Positions 26,861 through 36,631 are shown, numbered from the stretch's first letter. The stretch: DNA of 64,000 nt from Streptomyces sp. NBC_01478 (GCF_036227225.1 NZ_CP109444.1:1240001-1304000), one strand, 5' to 3'. Notes: generated from the letters alone by a model not told the origin. A program made the numbers and translations.

Positions 26861-27655
26861 TCAGACGTCGGTCATCCGCGGCATCTCCCCCTGGGTCGTG
26901 GTCATGTCGATCACCGAGAACAAGGCGCCCTGCGGATCGCTCAGGGCCGCGAACCGCCCGAAGGGGCTGTCCATGGGGCCGAAGCGGAGGACGCCGCCGA
27001 GCTTGGTGGCCCTGGCGACGGCGTCGTCGCAGTTGTCGACGGAGAAGTACACGTTGACGTACGACGGCACCTCGGGCGGGAACTCGTCGCCCATCTCCAT
27101 CCGGCCCAGGACCGTGTTCTCGCCGACGTTGTAGACGCGGTAGTCCACGCCGGGGTCGTCCATCCCCTGCGCCGAGTACGGGAAGACCGCCGGGAAGAAC
27201 CCGTCCGCCTTCGCGGGCTCGCGGGTGAAGACCTCGGCCCAGGCGTAGGCGCCGGGTACGCCCGCGGCCTCGAAGCCCTCGTGCGTGCCGCCCTGCCACA
27301 CGCCGAAGACCGCGCCGCTGGGCTCACTGGCCAGGCACATCGTGCCGAAGTCGCCGACCTGCATCGGCTCCATCAGCACCTGGCCGCCGTTCTCGCGGAT
27401 CTTCGCCGCGGTGGCCGTCGCGTCCGGTGACGCGAGATACAGGCACCACTGCGACTGACCCTCCTGTCCGGGCATCGGCGGTACGACGGCCGCCACGGCC
27501 TTTCCGTCGACGTAGGCCTGCGTGTAGTTGCCGTACTCCGACGACGCGTCGCCGAAGGTCCAGCCGAGGACGTCGCCGTAGAAACTCTTGGCTCCCTCGA
27601 CGTCGCCGAACATCGCGTCGGCCCAACAGGGGGTTCCCTCAGGTTGTACGGCCAT
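26861..27655 (-). CDS. Two-domain VOC (glyoxalase-like) protein
   Basis: 264 residues made of two vicinal-oxygen-chelate units, about 5-125 and 135-260. Each has a WADAM/WAEVF opening, a FYGDVLGWTFGD or FFPAVFPYSAQGM helix, and a late strand with FGVW or FSVID. Such proteins act as hydroxylases, dioxygenase-like or antibiotic-sequestering proteins, and some are metal-free. I cannot tell which applies. It converges with the TetR gene, 16 bases away. Confidence 0.88.
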   Translation of the reverse strand: MAVQPEGTPCWADAMFGDVEGAKSFYGDVLGWTFGDASSEYGNYTQAYVDGKAVAAVVPPMPGQEGQSQWCLYLASPDATATAAKIRENGGQVLMEPMQVGDFGTMCLASEPSGAVFGVWQGGTHEGFEAAGVPGAYAWAEVFTREPAKADGFFPAVFPYSAQGMDDPGVDYRVYNVGENTVLGRMEMGDEFPPEVPSYVNVYFSVDNCDDAVARATKLGGVLRFGPMDSPFGRFAALSDPQGALFSVIDMTTTQGEMPRMTDV

Positions 27656-27905
27656 GGCTGCGGCCCTCTCCGGTAGATCGGGGTGTCCAGGTCGGGTTGT
27701 CCCGAATTCTCACGCTAGTCACCCGGGGAGCGGGACGCGCGCCGAACGCCGGAGCCCACGGGATTTCACGCGAGGGAGGCGTGTCCCGCGCCCCTGCGCT
27801 GCGCCGGCAGGCCGACCGATCCGGTCACTCGGGCGTCTTCCTCCTGACGCCCGGCTGTGCTTGCCTGAGGGGCCGTTTTCCGGTGCCCGGGGCGGGAGTT
27901 GCCGT

Positions 27906-28844
27906 ATGCGGAAGCCATGGATCGTGGGTGTGGTGCTGGCCGGAGTGCTGCTCGGCGCGTGCACGGACCCGGCGTCCGGGCCCCAGGTCGCGCCGCCCAC
28001 CCCCTCCGTGCCCACCCCCTCCGTGCGCGGCGCCGCGCCACGACAGGCGCCGGCCTCGCCGAGCGGTGTTCCGGTGGTGAGGTCGGCGCCCCGTGTGCTG
28101 TATCTCGGGGACTCCCTCGCCATGGAGAGCCAGAAGGTACTCGGGCGGGAACTGCGCGGAACGCTGAACGCGACGTACACGAGCGCCCCGCACTCGGGGA
28201 CCACGCCGTGCGACTACCTGGAGGGCACCGGGAAGGGGTCGCTGGTTCCGGACGGGGACAAGGCGGCCGTCCTGGTGCGTGCGCTGCGTCCGGACTTCGT
28301 GGTGCTCCAGTTCTGGGGCAACGCCTGGGGTTACACGCCCTGCATGGACGGGATCACGTACGGCGCCGACCGGGAGACGTACGTCGACCGGTACACGGCC
28401 GACCTCAGGAAGCTGACCGCGCAGATCGCGGCGGCCGGGGGTGCCCAACGGCCCACGATCGTCTGGGTGTTGCAGGGCCCCGACCCGATCACCCCGGAGC
28501 GGGTCAAGACCGTGAACGCGCTCTACCAGTCACAGGCCAGGTCGGCGGGCGACCTCGTAGCCGATGCCGGCCGGACCGTGAGCCCGGCCGGCGCCCGCTA
28601 CACCTGGACCCAGTACCTCCCCTGCACCGCCTACGAACGCGCCCACCCCGACTACTGCACCCAGCCGGCCGGCGACCGCACCGCCCTGCACCTCGACACG
28701 GACTATCTGCACTTCTGCCTGGCGCCGACGACCTCGACGCCCAGGCCGTGCCCGGTCCCCTCCCCCGGCATTCTGCGGATCGCCCGGGAGATCACCCGGG
28801 TGATCGGCGCCCGGGCCCCAACTCCGTCTCGATCAGCCGGTTGA
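27906..28844 (+). CDS. SGNH-hydrolase-like secreted lipoprotein
   Basis: 312 residues. A lipoprotein signal ends at the lipobox LLGAC (Cys19), so the protein should be anchored to the outer face of the membrane. A Pro/Ser-rich spacer is followed by an SGNH domain: block I VLYLGDS with the nucleophile Ser70, an FVVLQFWGNAW segment that supplies the oxyanion Asn, and a late LDTDYLHFC segment giving the Asp and His. It probably removes acyl groups from polysaccharides or lipids. Its 3' end overlaps the convergent TetR gene by 53 bases. Confidence 0.85.
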   Translation: MRKPWIVGVVLAGVLLGACTDPASGPQVAPPTPSVPTPSVRGAAPRQAPASPSGVPVVRSAPRVLYLGDSLAMESQKVLGRELRGTLNATYTSAPHSGTTPCDYLEGTGKGSLVPDGDKAAVLVRALRPDFVVLQFWGNAWGYTPCMDGITYGADRETYVDRYTADLRKLTAQIAAAGGAQRPTIVWVLQGPDPITPERVKTVNALYQSQARSAGDLVADAGRTVSPAGARYTWTQYLPCTAYERAHPDYCTQPAGDRTALHLDTDYLHFCLAPTTSTPRPCPVPSPGILRIAREITRVIGARAPTPSRSAG

Positions 28845-29466
28845 GGTGCCGGCGCGCGTCCTGCGTGCTCAACGGCGGTGCCTGGCGCAGCCGTTGCAGG
28901 GCGAGGCCGTCGGCGAGGGCGGCGAAACGGACCGTGAAGCCGTCGAGGTCGTCGGAGCCGAACTCGCCGTCGGCGACGCCCCGTTCGGCCAGCGCGCGGA
29001 TCTGCTGGTGCCAGCTCTCGTAGCGCCGGGCCTGTCCGCCGCTGAAGGCCTCGTCCGTGCCCTGCTCGCCCGCGTTCCAGTAGTCGAACCACATCCGCCA
29101 GTGCCGGTCGGTGTCCTCGGTGAACAGCGCGTCGACGAGCAGCCGCAGCGCCTCGGCCCCGCTCGTCGCCTGCTCGGCGGCCTCGCTCAACTCGGCGTAG
29201 TAGCGCTCGATGTGGAGCACCATCGCCTCGGAGAGGATCTCCTGCACACTGCCGAAGTGGTACGTGACGGTACCGACGGAGACCCCGGCGGCGGCGGCCA
29301 CGTCCCGCACGCCGACCGAGGCGTAGCCGCGTTCCGCTATCAACGGGACGGCCGCCTCGACGATGAGCCGGCGGCGCACCTCGGTGGGCTGCCGGGTGCG
29401 GTCGGCGGCGGCGACGGCACGGCGGGGGGACTTCGCGGCCGGCTGGGGCTGCTTGGCGGCCGTCAT
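28792..29466 (-). CDS. TetR-family regulator, last gene of the peptide-uptake operon
   Basis: 224 residues from the ATG at 29466, which overlaps the hydrolase stop as ATGA (29463-29466). The helix-turn-helix YASVGVRDVAAAAGVSVGTVTYHFGSVQEIL is intact, followed by a TetR_C ligand domain (MWFDYWNAGEQGTDEAF). It is the sixth gene of an operon starting with the binding protein at 36613, so it probably represses that operon in response to an imported or hydrolysed compound. Its 3' end overlaps the SGNH gene by 53 bases. Confidence 0.9.
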   Translation of the reverse strand: MTAAKQPQPAAKSPRRAVAAADRTRQPTEVRRRLIVEAAVPLIAERGYASVGVRDVAAAAGVSVGTVTYHFGSVQEILSEAMVLHIERYYAELSEAAEQATSGAEALRLLVDALFTEDTDRHWRMWFDYWNAGEQGTDEAFSGGQARRYESWHQQIRALAERGVADGEFGSDDLDGFTVRFAALADGLALQRLRQAPPLSTQDARRHLNRLIETELGPGRRSPG

Positions 29467-31469
29467 CCCGACGTCCTCGGGGTGGTGCGGTGCCATGCGC
29501 GCTTGGCCACTGTCTCTCCGTTCGCCCGTGCTTCGACGCGACTGTCCATGACGAAGTCCGCGGCCGTGGCGCGCAGCTCCGTCCGCGTCATGATCTCAGC
29601 GTCGTAGTCGTCCCCGCGCCGCAACCGGATCCGCCACTCCGACACGGCGTGCGCCGACAGCGGATCGTCACCGCGGACGCGGTACGTCTCCCGCGCGCTC
29701 TCCTCGTAGCGCAGCCCGTCCGGATACGTGCGCGAGCCCCCGTAGTTGGGGTCGACCTCCAGCGTCCACTCCCCCTTGGCGACATCGTGCGTGACGAGCC
29801 GCTCGGGTGCCGGGTCGGCGGGCCGGTCGTAGGTCACGTCCAGCGGGATCGCCTGTTCGGGTTCCTCGAAGCGGATCGACGGCTCCGATCCCCTTGCGCG
29901 CACGGGCAGTTGTACGGCGCTCTCGGCCGGGACGACCCGCAACTCGCCGCGCTCGCCGTGCGGCCAGACCCACGGCCAGTAGGTGTCGGAGACGGCGAGC
30001 CGGATGCGGTGGCCGGGCGGGATCGCGTAGCCGATGCCGGTCAGCTCGAACTCGACGTCCTCGTACGTCCCCGGTGTCCACTCGACGGCCCGGTCCCGGC
30101 CGTGCCGGCTCAGCAGGTTGAGCACGCCACGGGTGACGAGCGTGGACGAGCCGTCCGGGGCGACGTCGCACAGCCGGGCGACGACATGGGCGCGCGGGGT
30201 GGCGCTGTCGAGGCGGAGCCGGACGCGCGGGCGGCCGAGGATCTCGACGCGTGCGGTGAGCGGTTCGGAGTCGAAGCACACCGAACGGCCGTCCTCCTCC
30301 CGCTGGTCCGGCGGCAGGTCGCTCGCGTTGCCGAAGGGGAAGAAGCGCCCGGCGTCGAGACCGGTGTGCTGCGGGGACCGCACGACGACGGGGTCACCGC
30401 TCGTACCGAGGGGACGCGAGTCCCAACTGACTGCCGGACTGGGCCACTTGACGTCGCCCACCCAACGTCCGGGCAGCACGTCGTACGACGTCGCCGGCGG
30501 GACCGGGTCGGTGATCCAGGCCCGCAGCACGGGCTCCTCCATCGCTCCCGTGTCGATGCCCTTGAGGTGCTGGTCCCACCAGCGCAGGGTCTCCTGGAGG
30601 AAGCCGATCGCCGGGCCGGGCGGCAGTCCCCGGTCGGGGTACTGGTGCGACCAGGGGCCGACGATCCCCCGGACGCGGTCCGCGGGCAGGTGCTCGACGA
30701 GCCGCAACACGGTGTCCCGGTAGGGGTCGTTCCAGCCTCCGACCGCGAGGACGGCCGCGTCGATCGCGGTGTAGTCCTCGCAGACGCTGCCGTGCTTCCA
30801 GTAGGCGTCGCGCTGTTGGTGGTCGAGCCAGGTGTGCAGGAAGGGTTCGAGGCCGTCGAGGCGTTCGCGCCACATCGGCAGCCAGCGGTCCGCGCCGACG
30901 CTCGCCGGGTCCGGCGGGCGGGACGCGAAGGCGAGCATGGTGCCGGCCCAGGCGAGCATGTCGATACCGAGGACGGCGCCGCCCGTGTAGTGGACGTCGT
31001 TGTCGTAACGGTCGTCGGTCGAGCAGACGGTGACGATCGCCTTGAGCGGTTCGGGCGCGAGGGCGGCGATCTGGAGGGCGTTGAAGCCGCCCCAGGAGAT
31101 GCCGAACATCCCGACCTTGCCCGTGCACCAGGCTTGGGCGGCAAGCCAGTTGACGACGTCGACCCCGTCCGCGAGTTCCTGCGCGTCGTACTCGTCGCCG
31201 GGCAGACCCTCGCTGTCGCCGTGGCCCCGGACGTCGACGCGCACGGAGGCGTAGCCGTGGCCCGCGTACCAGGGGTGACGCTGGGCGTCCCGGGGCGCGG
31301 TCCAGTCGCTCTTGCGGTACGGGAGGTATTCGAGCAGCGCGGGCACCGGCTCCGACTCGGCGTCGTCGGGCCGCCAGACGCGGGCGTGCAGCCGGGTCCT
31401 TCCGTCCCGGGTGGGGATCCAGACGTCCTCGCGGACGACCCGGCGCTCGAACTGCTCGCGGTACCTCAC
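29463..31469 (-). CDS. CocE/NonD-type hydrolase (X-Pro dipeptidyl-peptidase-like)
   Basis: 668 residues from the GTG at 31469. An alpha/beta-hydrolase domain with the nucleophile elbow GISWGGF (Ser125) follows VRGHGDSEG, and the C-terminal jelly-roll typical of X-Pro dipeptidyl-peptidases is present (PPGHRIRLAVSDTYWPWVWP). No signal peptide is visible, so it should act in the cytoplasm. Family members cleave acyl esters such as cocaine, or Xaa-Pro and beta-lactam-like amides. Four-base overlaps with the ATPase gene before it and the TetR gene after it suggest it processes what the transporter imports. Confidence 0.92.
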   Translation of the reverse strand: MRYREQFERRVVREDVWIPTRDGRTRLHARVWRPDDAESEPVPALLEYLPYRKSDWTAPRDAQRHPWYAGHGYASVRVDVRGHGDSEGLPGDEYDAQELADGVDVVNWLAAQAWCTGKVGMFGISWGGFNALQIAALAPEPLKAIVTVCSTDDRYDNDVHYTGGAVLGIDMLAWAGTMLAFASRPPDPASVGADRWLPMWRERLDGLEPFLHTWLDHQQRDAYWKHGSVCEDYTAIDAAVLAVGGWNDPYRDTVLRLVEHLPADRVRGIVGPWSHQYPDRGLPPGPAIGFLQETLRWWDQHLKGIDTGAMEEPVLRAWITDPVPPATSYDVLPGRWVGDVKWPSPAVSWDSRPLGTSGDPVVVRSPQHTGLDAGRFFPFGNASDLPPDQREEDGRSVCFDSEPLTARVEILGRPRVRLRLDSATPRAHVVARLCDVAPDGSSTLVTRGVLNLLSRHGRDRAVEWTPGTYEDVEFELTGIGYAIPPGHRIRLAVSDTYWPWVWPHGERGELRVVPAESAVQLPVRARGSEPSIRFEEPEQAIPLDVTYDRPADPAPERLVTHDVAKGEWTLEVDPNYGGSRTYPDGLRYEESARETYRVRGDDPLSAHAVSEWRIRLRRGDDYDAEIMTRTELRATAADFVMDSRVEARANGETVAKRAWHRTTPRTSG

Positions 31470-33196
31470 GAAACTCCTTCCGCCACAGGGGCGTTGAGGG
31501 GACGCCAGCGTCGGACGCGGTGGCCGTCGTCGCCCTGGTCGGTCCAGATGTCGTCGCCGTCCGCCGCGTCGGCCCAGTCGGCGGTGTCGTCGACGTAGGG
31601 CTGTGCGTCGGGGTCGGGTTCGAGGGCGGCTGCCATGAGTTGGCGGGTGTAGGGGTGCCGGGGGTCGGCGAACACGGCCTCCGTCGGGCCCTCTTCGACG
31701 ACAACCCCGTGGCGCAGTACGACCACTCGGTCCGCGATGCCCCGTACGACGGCCAGGTCGTGGCTGATGAACAGGCAGGCCAGGTCGCGCTCGCGCCGGA
31801 GGTCGTCGAGGAGGCGGAGTACGTCGGCCTGGACCGACACGTCCAGGGCGGTGGTGATCTCGTCGGCGATCAGGACGTCCGGCTCGCCCGCCAACGCCCT
31901 TGCGATACCGATGCGTTGACGCTGACCGCCGGAGAGCTGTGCGGGCAGCCGGTCGGCGAGGGCGGGATCGAGGCGCACGTCGGCGATGAGCTGCCGGGCT
32001 CGCTCGGCCGCCTCCGTGCGGTCGGGCACCGTGCCGAAGAACCGCAGCGGGTGGCGGACCGCGTCGCCCACGGAGCGGCGGGGGTTGAGCGAGGTGTCCG
32101 CGTTCTGGAAGACGAGCTGCACCCGGCGGCGCAGGGACAGGGGGCGTTGCCGCGCCGGGCGGGCGAGGTCGCCGTCCGCGTGGCGCATCGTGCCGCCGGA
32201 CGGGGTGCGCAGTCCGGCCAGGGTCCAGGCGAGGGTGGACTTGCCGCTGCCCGACTCGCCCACCAGGGCGAGGACTTCACCACGCCGGACGTCGAAGGAG
32301 ACACCGTGCACGGCACGGGTGCTGCCGTAGTCGATGGTCACGTCCTGCGCGGACACGGCCACCGGAGCGTCGGCGGGCACCTCCGCCCTAGGCCTGACCT
32401 CCCGCTCCCCCGCCTCGCCGACGACCGCGAGCCCCGCGTCGTCGAGGCGCGGCACGCTCGCCAACAGGCGTGTGGTGTACGGGTCTTGGGGCCGGGCGAA
32501 CAACTGCCGGGTGGGCGCCGATTCGACCACCCGGCCGGACCGCAGCACGGTCACCTCGTCGGCCATGTGCGCGACGACCCCGAGGTCGTGGCTCACCAGC
32601 ACGGCGGCGAGGCCGAGTTCGTCGCGCAGGGCGGCGATCAGGTCGAGGACGCTGCGCTGGGTGACGACGTCGAGGCCGGTCGTCGGTTCGTCGAGGACCA
32701 GGACCTTGGGGCGGGCCGCGATGGCCATGGCGATGGCGACGCGCTGCTGCTGGCCGCCGGACAGCTCGTGCGGATAGCGGCGGGCCAGCTCCGCCGGGCG
32801 CGGCAGCCGGACCTGTTCGAGGAGTTCCACGACGGGCACGTCACCGCCCGCCTCGGCGATCTGCCGTCCGATGCGCATGGAGGGGGTCAGGGCGTGGCCG
32901 GCGTTCTGGCCGACCATCGCGACCGTGCCGCCGCGCAGTCGTCGCAACTCCCGTGCGGGCAGGGCGAAGACGTCGTCGCCGGACACCTGGACGGAGCCCC
33001 CGGTGATTCGCGATCCGTGGCGCAGATGCCCGAGGAGGGTCGCGGCGACGGTCGACTTGCCGCTGCCGGACTCACCGACCAGCGCGTGCGTCCGTCCCTC
33101 GGCGACGTCCAGCGACACCTCGTGCACGACGGGCACGTCCCGGCCGCCCGAACGGTAGGCCACGGACAGGGAGTTGACGGAAACGATCGAGGCCAT
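31466..33196 (-). CDS. Dipeptide/oligopeptide ABC transporter ATPase, DppD-DppF fusion
   Basis: 576 residues holding two complete ATPase domains. Each has Walker A GESGSGKST (first at about 41-49, second about 305), an LSGGQQQR or LSGGQRQR signature, Walker B (VLVLDEPTTGLD; VLIADEITTALD) and a SHDL switch. The HPYTRQLMAA and DPYTTRLLAS segments are typical of peptide-uptake ATPases. The fusion replaces the usual separate DppD and DppF. The ATG at 33196 overlaps the permease stop by one base, and the stop overlaps the hydrolase GTG by four. Confidence 0.95.
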   Translation of the reverse strand: MASIVSVNSLSVAYRSGGRDVPVVHEVSLDVAEGRTHALVGESGSGKSTVAATLLGHLRHGSRITGGSVQVSGDDVFALPARELRRLRGGTVAMVGQNAGHALTPSMRIGRQIAEAGGDVPVVELLEQVRLPRPAELARRYPHELSGGQQQRVAIAMAIAARPKVLVLDEPTTGLDVVTQRSVLDLIAALRDELGLAAVLVSHDLGVVAHMADEVTVLRSGRVVESAPTRQLFARPQDPYTTRLLASVPRLDDAGLAVVGEAGEREVRPRAEVPADAPVAVSAQDVTIDYGSTRAVHGVSFDVRRGEVLALVGESGSGKSTLAWTLAGLRTPSGGTMRHADGDLARPARQRPLSLRRRVQLVFQNADTSLNPRRSVGDAVRHPLRFFGTVPDRTEAAERARQLIADVRLDPALADRLPAQLSGGQRQRIGIARALAGEPDVLIADEITTALDVSVQADVLRLLDDLRRERDLACLFISHDLAVVRGIADRVVVLRHGVVVEEGPTEAVFADPRHPYTRQLMAAALEPDPDAQPYVDDTADWADAADGDDIWTDQGDDGHRVRRWRPLNAPVAEGVS

Positions 33197-34074
33197 CAGG
33201 AGCCCTCCCTGATCCGGTCGACGCCCCACGCCTTGGACAGGCCGTCGGCCGCGAGGTTGAGCCCGACCACGAGCGTGGCCAGGGCGATGATGGGAGCGAG
33301 GCTCGCCATCGGGACGACGGTGATGGCGGTGCGGTTCTCGGCAACCATCAGGCCCCAGTCCGGAGTCGGCGGGTCGGCGCCGAAGCCGAGGAAGGACAGC
33401 GAGGAGATCAGCAGGACCACCCAGGAGGCCCGCATCGCGAACTCCACGCACACCACGTCCGTGATGTTCGGCAGGATCTCCCGGCGCAGGATCGACCAGG
33501 TGCTCTCCCCGCGGGCGCGGGCCGCGGTCACGTAGTCGGCGGGGACGACCGCGAGGGCGGCGCCGCGCACGACACGGACGACCTGCGGGACGTAGACGAT
33601 CGCGACGGCCAGGACGATGACCGCCGGGCCGGTACCGAGGGCGGTGACCACGACAAGCAGGGCCAGGACCGAGGGGATGGACAGGATCGCGTCCAGGACC
33701 CGGCCGAGCACGTCGTCGAACCAGCCGCCGCGCAGTGCCGCCGCGCAGCCGATGACCGTGCCGAGGGCGACGGTCAGCAGGGTGGCGGCGACGGAGACGC
33801 CGAGGGCGTACCGGCCGCCGTAGAGGACGCGGGCGAGGACGTCGCGGCCGTACTGGTCGGTGCCGGCCCAGTGCGACCAACTCGGGCCGAGGAGTGCGTG
33901 GTTGGCGTCGTTCGCGATGGGGTCGTACGAAGTGAGGAGGGGCGCGAGCAGGGCGATCAGGACGTGAACGGCGACGATCGCGAGGCCGACGATCGCCGTG
34001 CGGGAGGTGCTCAGGGTGCGCCAGGCGCGGGTACCGCGTGCGGCCATGGTCGGTGCGGTGGCGAGCGTGGTCAT
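33196..34074 (-). CDS. Peptide ABC transporter permease, DppC type
   Basis: 292 residues with about six helices and the DppC-type opening (a long first helix, then DPIANDANHALLGPSWSHWAGTDQYGRDVLARVLYGG split over the periplasmic loop). The EAA-like coupling loop is YVTAARARGESTWSILRREILPN. It pairs with the DppB-type permease to form the membrane channel. ATGA overlap with the upstream permease gene and TGATG overlap with the ATPase gene show tight cotranslation. Confidence 0.95.
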   Translation of the reverse strand: MTTLATAPTMAARGTRAWRTLSTSRTAIVGLAIVAVHVLIALLAPLLTSYDPIANDANHALLGPSWSHWAGTDQYGRDVLARVLYGGRYALGVSVAATLLTVALGTVIGCAAALRGGWFDDVLGRVLDAILSIPSVLALLVVVTALGTGPAVIVLAVAIVYVPQVVRVVRGAALAVVPADYVTAARARGESTWSILRREILPNITDVVCVEFAMRASWVVLLISSLSFLGFGADPPTPDWGLMVAENRTAITVVPMASLAPIIALATLVVGLNLAADGLSKAWGVDRIREGS

Positions 34075-35027
34075 CGGGTCCTCCCTCGGGTGCGGAGCCT
34101 GGGGTTGAGGGCCATGGTGGCCAGGTCGGCGGCGAGGTTGCAGACGACGTAGACGACCGCGCTGATCAGGGCGATGGCCTGGATGGTGGGCAGGTCGCGG
34201 TTCTGCACGGAGGAGAGCATCAGCTTGCCGATGCCCGGGTAGTTGAAGACGTTCTCGACCACCGCGACCCCGCCGACCAGCCACGCCACGTTGAGCGCGA
34301 TGACGTGCAGGGTGGGCAACAGGGCGCTCGGCAGGGCGTGTCGGGTGACGACCCGCCAGGTGGAGAGACCCTTGAGGCGGGCGGTGGTGACGTACTCGGT
34401 GGCCATCACGTCGATGACCGAGGTGCGGGCCATGCGGACGATGTACGCGGCCATCACCACGGCGAGCGCGAGCGCGGGAAGCCATACGGCGGGCAGGAGT
34501 TGGCCTACGGTGGCGTCCGGGCCGTAGAGGACGACGGCGGGGAACCACGGGAGCGCGACCGAGAAGCACAGGACCAGGACGGTGGCGACGACGAACTCGG
34601 GGACGCTCATGCCGACCAGGCTGACGGTGGAGATCAGGTGGTCGGGCCAGCGGTCGCGGTAGAGGCCCGCGAGGATGCCGAGGACGATCGAGCCGGTGAC
34701 CGCGAAGAGGACCGTGATGACCGCGATCAGGGCGGAGTTGCCGAGGTACATGGACACTTCGCCGCCCACCGCCTTGCCGGAGACGAGGGAGGTGCCGAAG
34801 TCGCCGTGCAGGGCGCCGCCCACCCAGTCGACGTACCGCTCCCAGGCGGGCTTGTCGAGTTTCAGCTTCTCCCGCAGGGCGGCCACGGCGTCCGGGGTCG
34901 CGTCCTTGCCGAGGATCTGGGTGGCGACGTCGCCGGGCAGGGCCTGGACGGCGAGGAAGACCAGGATGGAGGAGAGGAAGAGGGTGCCGACTGCGGCCGC
35001 TATGCGGCGGGTTATGAAGGAGAGCAT
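34071..35027 (-). CDS. Peptide ABC transporter permease, DppB type
   Basis: 318 residues beginning with the usual DppB N-terminus (FITRRIAAAVGTLFLSSILVF) and a GDVATQILG loop, then the coupling loop YVTTARLKGLSTWRVVTRHALPSA and the conserved VENVFNYPGIGKL segment. It forms the channel with the DppC-type partner. Its ATG lies two bases after the stop of the binding-protein gene. Confidence 0.95.
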   Translation of the reverse strand: MLSFITRRIAAAVGTLFLSSILVFLAVQALPGDVATQILGKDATPDAVAALREKLKLDKPAWERYVDWVGGALHGDFGTSLVSGKAVGGEVSMYLGNSALIAVITVLFAVTGSIVLGILAGLYRDRWPDHLISTVSLVGMSVPEFVVATVLVLCFSVALPWFPAVVLYGPDATVGQLLPAVWLPALALAVVMAAYIVRMARTSVIDVMATEYVTTARLKGLSTWRVVTRHALPSALLPTLHVIALNVAWLVGGVAVVENVFNYPGIGKLMLSSVQNRDLPTIQAIALISAVVYVVCNLAADLATMALNPRLRTRGRTR

Positions 35028-35029
35028 GG

Positions 35030-36613
35030 TCAGGCTCCCTTCAGGCCGATGCCCAGATAGTCGAACTCGAAGCCGTGCTCGGCGTATCCGCGCACCTTGC
35101 GGGAGATGCCGACGAGCCGGTCGGCGAACATCGGGGTCATCGCCCCGCCCTTCTCGATCACCAACGTCTGTGCCTCGCCGTAGAGTTCGCGCCGTTTGGT
35201 GTCGTCGATCTCGGCGCGGGCCCGGTCGAGAACCGCGTCGAACTCCTTGTCGGACCAGGCGGTCTCGTTGTAGGAGGAGCCGCTGCGGAAGATCTGGGTG
35301 AAGAGCTGGTCGACTGGCCGGCCGGTGAACCAGTAGGTGGCCATCAGCGGCTTCTTCATCCAGATCTGCGTGTAGTAGGAGTCCGCGGAGGCCGTCTTGA
35401 CCTTGATGCGGATGCCGGCTCGTTTCGCCGAGTCCTGGTAGGCGAGCGCCATCGGCGTGAACAGCGGGTCGTAGGACGAGGTGTAGAGGTCCATCGCCAG
35501 GCCCTCGTGGCCCGCCTGCTTGAGCAGGTACTTCGCCTGTTCCGGATCGTGCTTGGGGTGCGCGGTGATGTGTGCGGGGTCGCTCGACGGCACGGGGTTG
35601 TCCCAGCCGGCGGTGCCCGCACCCTGAAGGGCGACCTTGACCACGTGCTCGGGGTCGTAGGCGAGCTTCATCGCCTGGCGGACGCGGACGTCGGTGAAGG
35701 GCTTCTCGGTGGTGAGCATCGGGAGGACGTACCACTGGGCGTTCTTCACGCGGGCGATGGTCGCGCGGTCCGAGGCGGCGACCACACGGGCGGTCGCGAA
35801 GTCGAGGTTGGTCTGGGAGAGCAGGTCAACTTGCCCTGCCAGCAAGGCGTTTGAGCGGGCCGACATGTCGGCGACCGAGTAGAAGGCGATCGCGTCGAGG
35901 ACGGGGCGGCCCGCCCAGTGGTCGGCGTAGGCGGTGACACGGCCGGGGCCCGCCGGTGCGAACGACTCCAGCTTGAAGGGGCCGGTGCCGATGCCGGTGC
36001 GGCCGATCGACTTCGCGCTGCCGTCGGGGATGACATAGCAGTTGTAGTGCGTCAGCAGGCTCGGGAACTCGGCGTTCGGCGTCTTGAGGGGGACGACGAG
36101 GGTGTGGGCGTCGGGTGTGCCCAACTTCGCCGGGTCGATGAGCGGGGCGAGGACCGCGGCCTGCGGGGACGCCGTCGCCTTGTCGAGGATGTGGCGGAGC
36201 GTGTAGGCGGCGTCGGCGGAGGTGAAGGCGCGGCCGTTGTGGAAGGCGACGCCCTTGCGGAGGCGGAAGGTCCAGGTGCGGGCCTTGGCGTCGGTCTCCC
36301 AGGACTCGGCGAGGTCGGGGGCGAGGTCGCCGTCCGGGCCGATGCGGACGAGCCGGTTGTACAGGGCGCCCAGGTACTCGTACGCGGACAGCGAGCTGGC
36401 CGGGTCGAGGGTCTCGGCGTCGGAGGCGGGCGGCCGGGCGATGCGCAGGGTGCCGCCGCGGTCGGGGGCGCCCTTCGCGGCGGCGGCCGGCAGGACGGGG
36501 GCGGCCTCCGCCCCGGCACAGCCGGTCAGCAGCCAGGACCCGCCGAGTGCCGCCGCCGAGGCGAGGCCCGCGGTGAGCACCGACCGGCGGCCCGGGTGGT
36601 GGATGTCGGACAT
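35030..36613 (-). CDS. Peptide-type ABC transporter substrate-binding lipoprotein (SBP_bac_5)
   Basis: 527 residues. A twin-arginine lipoprotein signal (GRRSVLTAG then LLTGC) anchors it outside the membrane. The mature part is the family 5 binding-protein fold: GGTLRIA, the long lobe with YEYLGALYNRLVRIGPDGDLAPDLAESWE and WTFRLRKGVAFHNGR, then GTGPFKLE and the C-terminal DYLGIGLKG. It captures peptides or similar ligands and delivers them to the permeases encoded downstream. It is the first gene of the operon; a duplicated element lies 19-42 bases upstream. Confidence 0.95.
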   Translation of the reverse strand: MSDIHHPGRRSVLTAGLASAAALGGSWLLTGCAGAEAAPVLPAAAAKGAPDRGGTLRIARPPASDAETLDPASSLSAYEYLGALYNRLVRIGPDGDLAPDLAESWETDAKARTWTFRLRKGVAFHNGRAFTSADAAYTLRHILDKATASPQAAVLAPLIDPAKLGTPDAHTLVVPLKTPNAEFPSLLTHYNCYVIPDGSAKSIGRTGIGTGPFKLESFAPAGPGRVTAYADHWAGRPVLDAIAFYSVADMSARSNALLAGQVDLLSQTNLDFATARVVAASDRATIARVKNAQWYVLPMLTTEKPFTDVRVRQAMKLAYDPEHVVKVALQGAGTAGWDNPVPSSDPAHITAHPKHDPEQAKYLLKQAGHEGLAMDLYTSSYDPLFTPMALAYQDSAKRAGIRIKVKTASADSYYTQIWMKKPLMATYWFTGRPVDQLFTQIFRSGSSYNETAWSDKEFDAVLDRARAEIDDTKRRELYGEAQTLVIEKGGAMTPMFADRLVGISRKVRGYAEHGFEFDYLGIGLKGA

Positions 36614-36631
36614 GTACCGACCGTCCTTGTC

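Noticed and set aside
31466..33880. An 804-residue form of the double ATPase
   Set aside because: The extra N-terminal part is antisense-like Arg/Pro-rich sequence overlapping the permease gene. The ATG at 33196, overlapping the permease stop by one base, is the natural start.
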